Of a stretch of DNA of 42,478 nt, positions 41,642 through 42,478 are shown one piece after another. Position 1 is the first letter of the stretch. Each line of letters starts with the position of its first letter. Both the position numbers and the translations under genes were made by a program. The stretch is from Gammaproteobacteria bacterium (GTDB lineage Bacteria; Pseudomonadota; Gammaproteobacteria; Ga0077536): NCBI GenBank assembly GCA_030429865.1, contig JAUIFX010000012.1:1-42478 (forward strand), in the 5' to 3' direction. Below the pieces are notes generated by a model, which was given only the letters and a program-made list of their open reading frames with translations, was not told the origin of the DNA and did no database searches.

Positions 41642-42478
41642 ATGAGCGAAGAACAACCAGAAATCATCATCCCTGGCGAACGTGACGGCGAACCTGGTCG
41701 CGTGCCCGCCCGCGTCAACGACGTCCTGCCCGAGCAGCTGCTCGTTCTGCCGCTGCGTTCGCGCCCGTTCTTTCCCGCGCAGACGATGCCGCTGGTGATC
41801 GAGGACGAGTTGTGGCGCGAGACCATCGAGCGCGTCGGCAATACGCCGCATCGCATGGTCGGACTGGTCTACAGCCGCCACGCCATCGAGCAGCAGGTCC
41901 CGGGCCGGGACGACTTCGCCGAGTGGGGCACGGTCGTGCGCATCCACCAGCCGATGCGCGAGAGCGGCCGCATCCAGTTCATCGCCGAGGGCCTCGAGCG
42001 TTTCCGCATCGCGCGCTGGGTCAAGGGCGCGCCGCCGTTCGTGGTGCAGGCCGAGTATCCGCGCACGGCCGTCGAGCAGACCCAGGAACTGCGCGCCTAC
42101 GCACTCGCGATCATCAACAAGATCAAGGAGCTGTTGCCGCTCAACCCGCTCTACAAGGAAAGCCTGAAAGCGTTTCTCGATCGCTTCACGCCGGACGACG
42201 CATCGCCGCTGGCCGATTTCGCCGCGGCCATGACCAGCGCCGACGCCGAGCAGCTGCAGGAAGTGCTGGAGACGGTGCCGCTGCTGCGGCGCATGGAGAA
42301 GGTGCTGGTGCTGATCCAGCACGAGCTCGAAGTCGCCGGTCTGCAGAGCGAGATCCGCCAGCGTGTCGAAGAACGCATCTCGGTACAGCAGCGCCAGTTC
42401 TTCCTGCGTGAACAGCTCAAGGAGATCCAGAAGGAACTCGGCATCTCCAAGGACGACCGCGCGGCGGAGATCGAGGAG
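41642..42478 (+). CDS. lon: Lon protease (N-terminal part), cut by window edge
   Basis: 279 codons are present and continue past the window. They cover the Lon substrate-binding N domain (LLVLPLRSRPFFPAQTMPLV ... IQFIAEGLERFRIARWV) and the start of the helical region (VEERISVQQRQFFLREQLKEIQKELG). The AAA+ and protease domains lie outside. Lon degrades misfolded and regulatory proteins with ATP. The head is slightly longer than in E. coli Lon (an extra ~25 residues with acidic character). ATG 41642 has no strong Shine-Dalgarno. Confidence 0.92.
   Translation, partial: MSEEQPEIIIPGERDGEPGRVPARVNDVLPEQLLVLPLRSRPFFPAQTMPLVIEDELWRETIERVGNTPHRMVGLVYSRHAIEQQVPGRDDFAEWGTVVRIHQPMRESGRIQFIAEGLERFRIARWVKGAPPFVVQAEYPRTAVEQTQELRAYALAIINKIKELLPLNPLYKESLKAFLDRFTPDDASPLADFAAAMTSADAEQLQEVLETVPLLRRMEKVLVLIQHELEVAGLQSEIRQRVEERISVQQRQFFLREQLKEIQKELGISKDDRAAEIEE

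Overview
The window is a very G+C-rich chromosomal segment of a gammaproteobacterium. The evidence for that class is RplM/RpsI, ZapE, a Coq7-type ubiquinone hydroxylase, RmuC, an OxyR with Cys199/Cys208, Lon, and a tRNA-Gln(CTG) with an encoded CCA end. The gene set looks like that of an aerobic, environmental bacterium, perhaps near Chromatiales/Ectothiorhodospiraceae or Xanthomonadales, but I cannot fix the family. There is no phage, plasmid, insertion sequence or CRISPR array. Genes are closely packed, and short A+T-rich islands mark most of the convincing promoter regions.

Left part (1-16.3 kb): a truncated metal-permease gene with a Cys-Cys repeat head, a MAPEG protein, and a 1211-residue flavo-iron-sulfur oxidoreductase that joins a GltD/NfnB-like half to a PyrK/NfnA-like half. 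An alpha/beta hydrolase follows. Next is a leftward run of homogentisate dioxygenase (hmgA), an RND/MMPL exporter carrying a C-terminal cyclic-nucleotide-binding domain, a PilZ protein and a GNAT acetyltransferase. A Na/phosphate symporter, MtfA-like peptidase, second GNAT and endonuclease VIII (nei) close this part.

Middle (16.3-29.7 kb): polyphosphate kinase 2 and a phosphohexomutase; a TetR-Rieske oxygenase operon with a clear palindromic operator; a secreted protein with an IPLPA exosortase-type tail; an AraC regulator divergent from a small NTF2-like protein; and a non-coding block of tandem ~180-bp units, each headed by a piece of the 3' end of the neighbouring tRNA-Gln. Then come the tRNA with its terminator, a four-helix-bundle protein, rplM-rpsI behind a near-consensus promoter, coq7, a DegQ-type protease, oxyR and a HAD phosphatase.

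Right part (29.7-42.5 kb): rmuC, a PA0069-type radical SAM protein, a membrane zinc peptidase translationally coupled to a sensor SpoIIE-type phosphatase, zapE with a terminator, and an A+T-rich island holding a strong promoter, a 69-codon gene of unknown function and an intrinsic terminator. After it come an assimilatory sulfite reductase (cysI-like) with its DUF934 partner, a response regulator-Ser/Thr kinase fusion, and the first 279 codons of lon.

For a possibly undescribed system, the best places to look are the fused Nfn-like enzyme, the nucleotide-binding RND exporter beside a PilZ protein, the TetR/operator/Rieske unit, the tRNA-Gln-linked repeats, and the small A+T-rich gene island at 37.2-37.6 kb.
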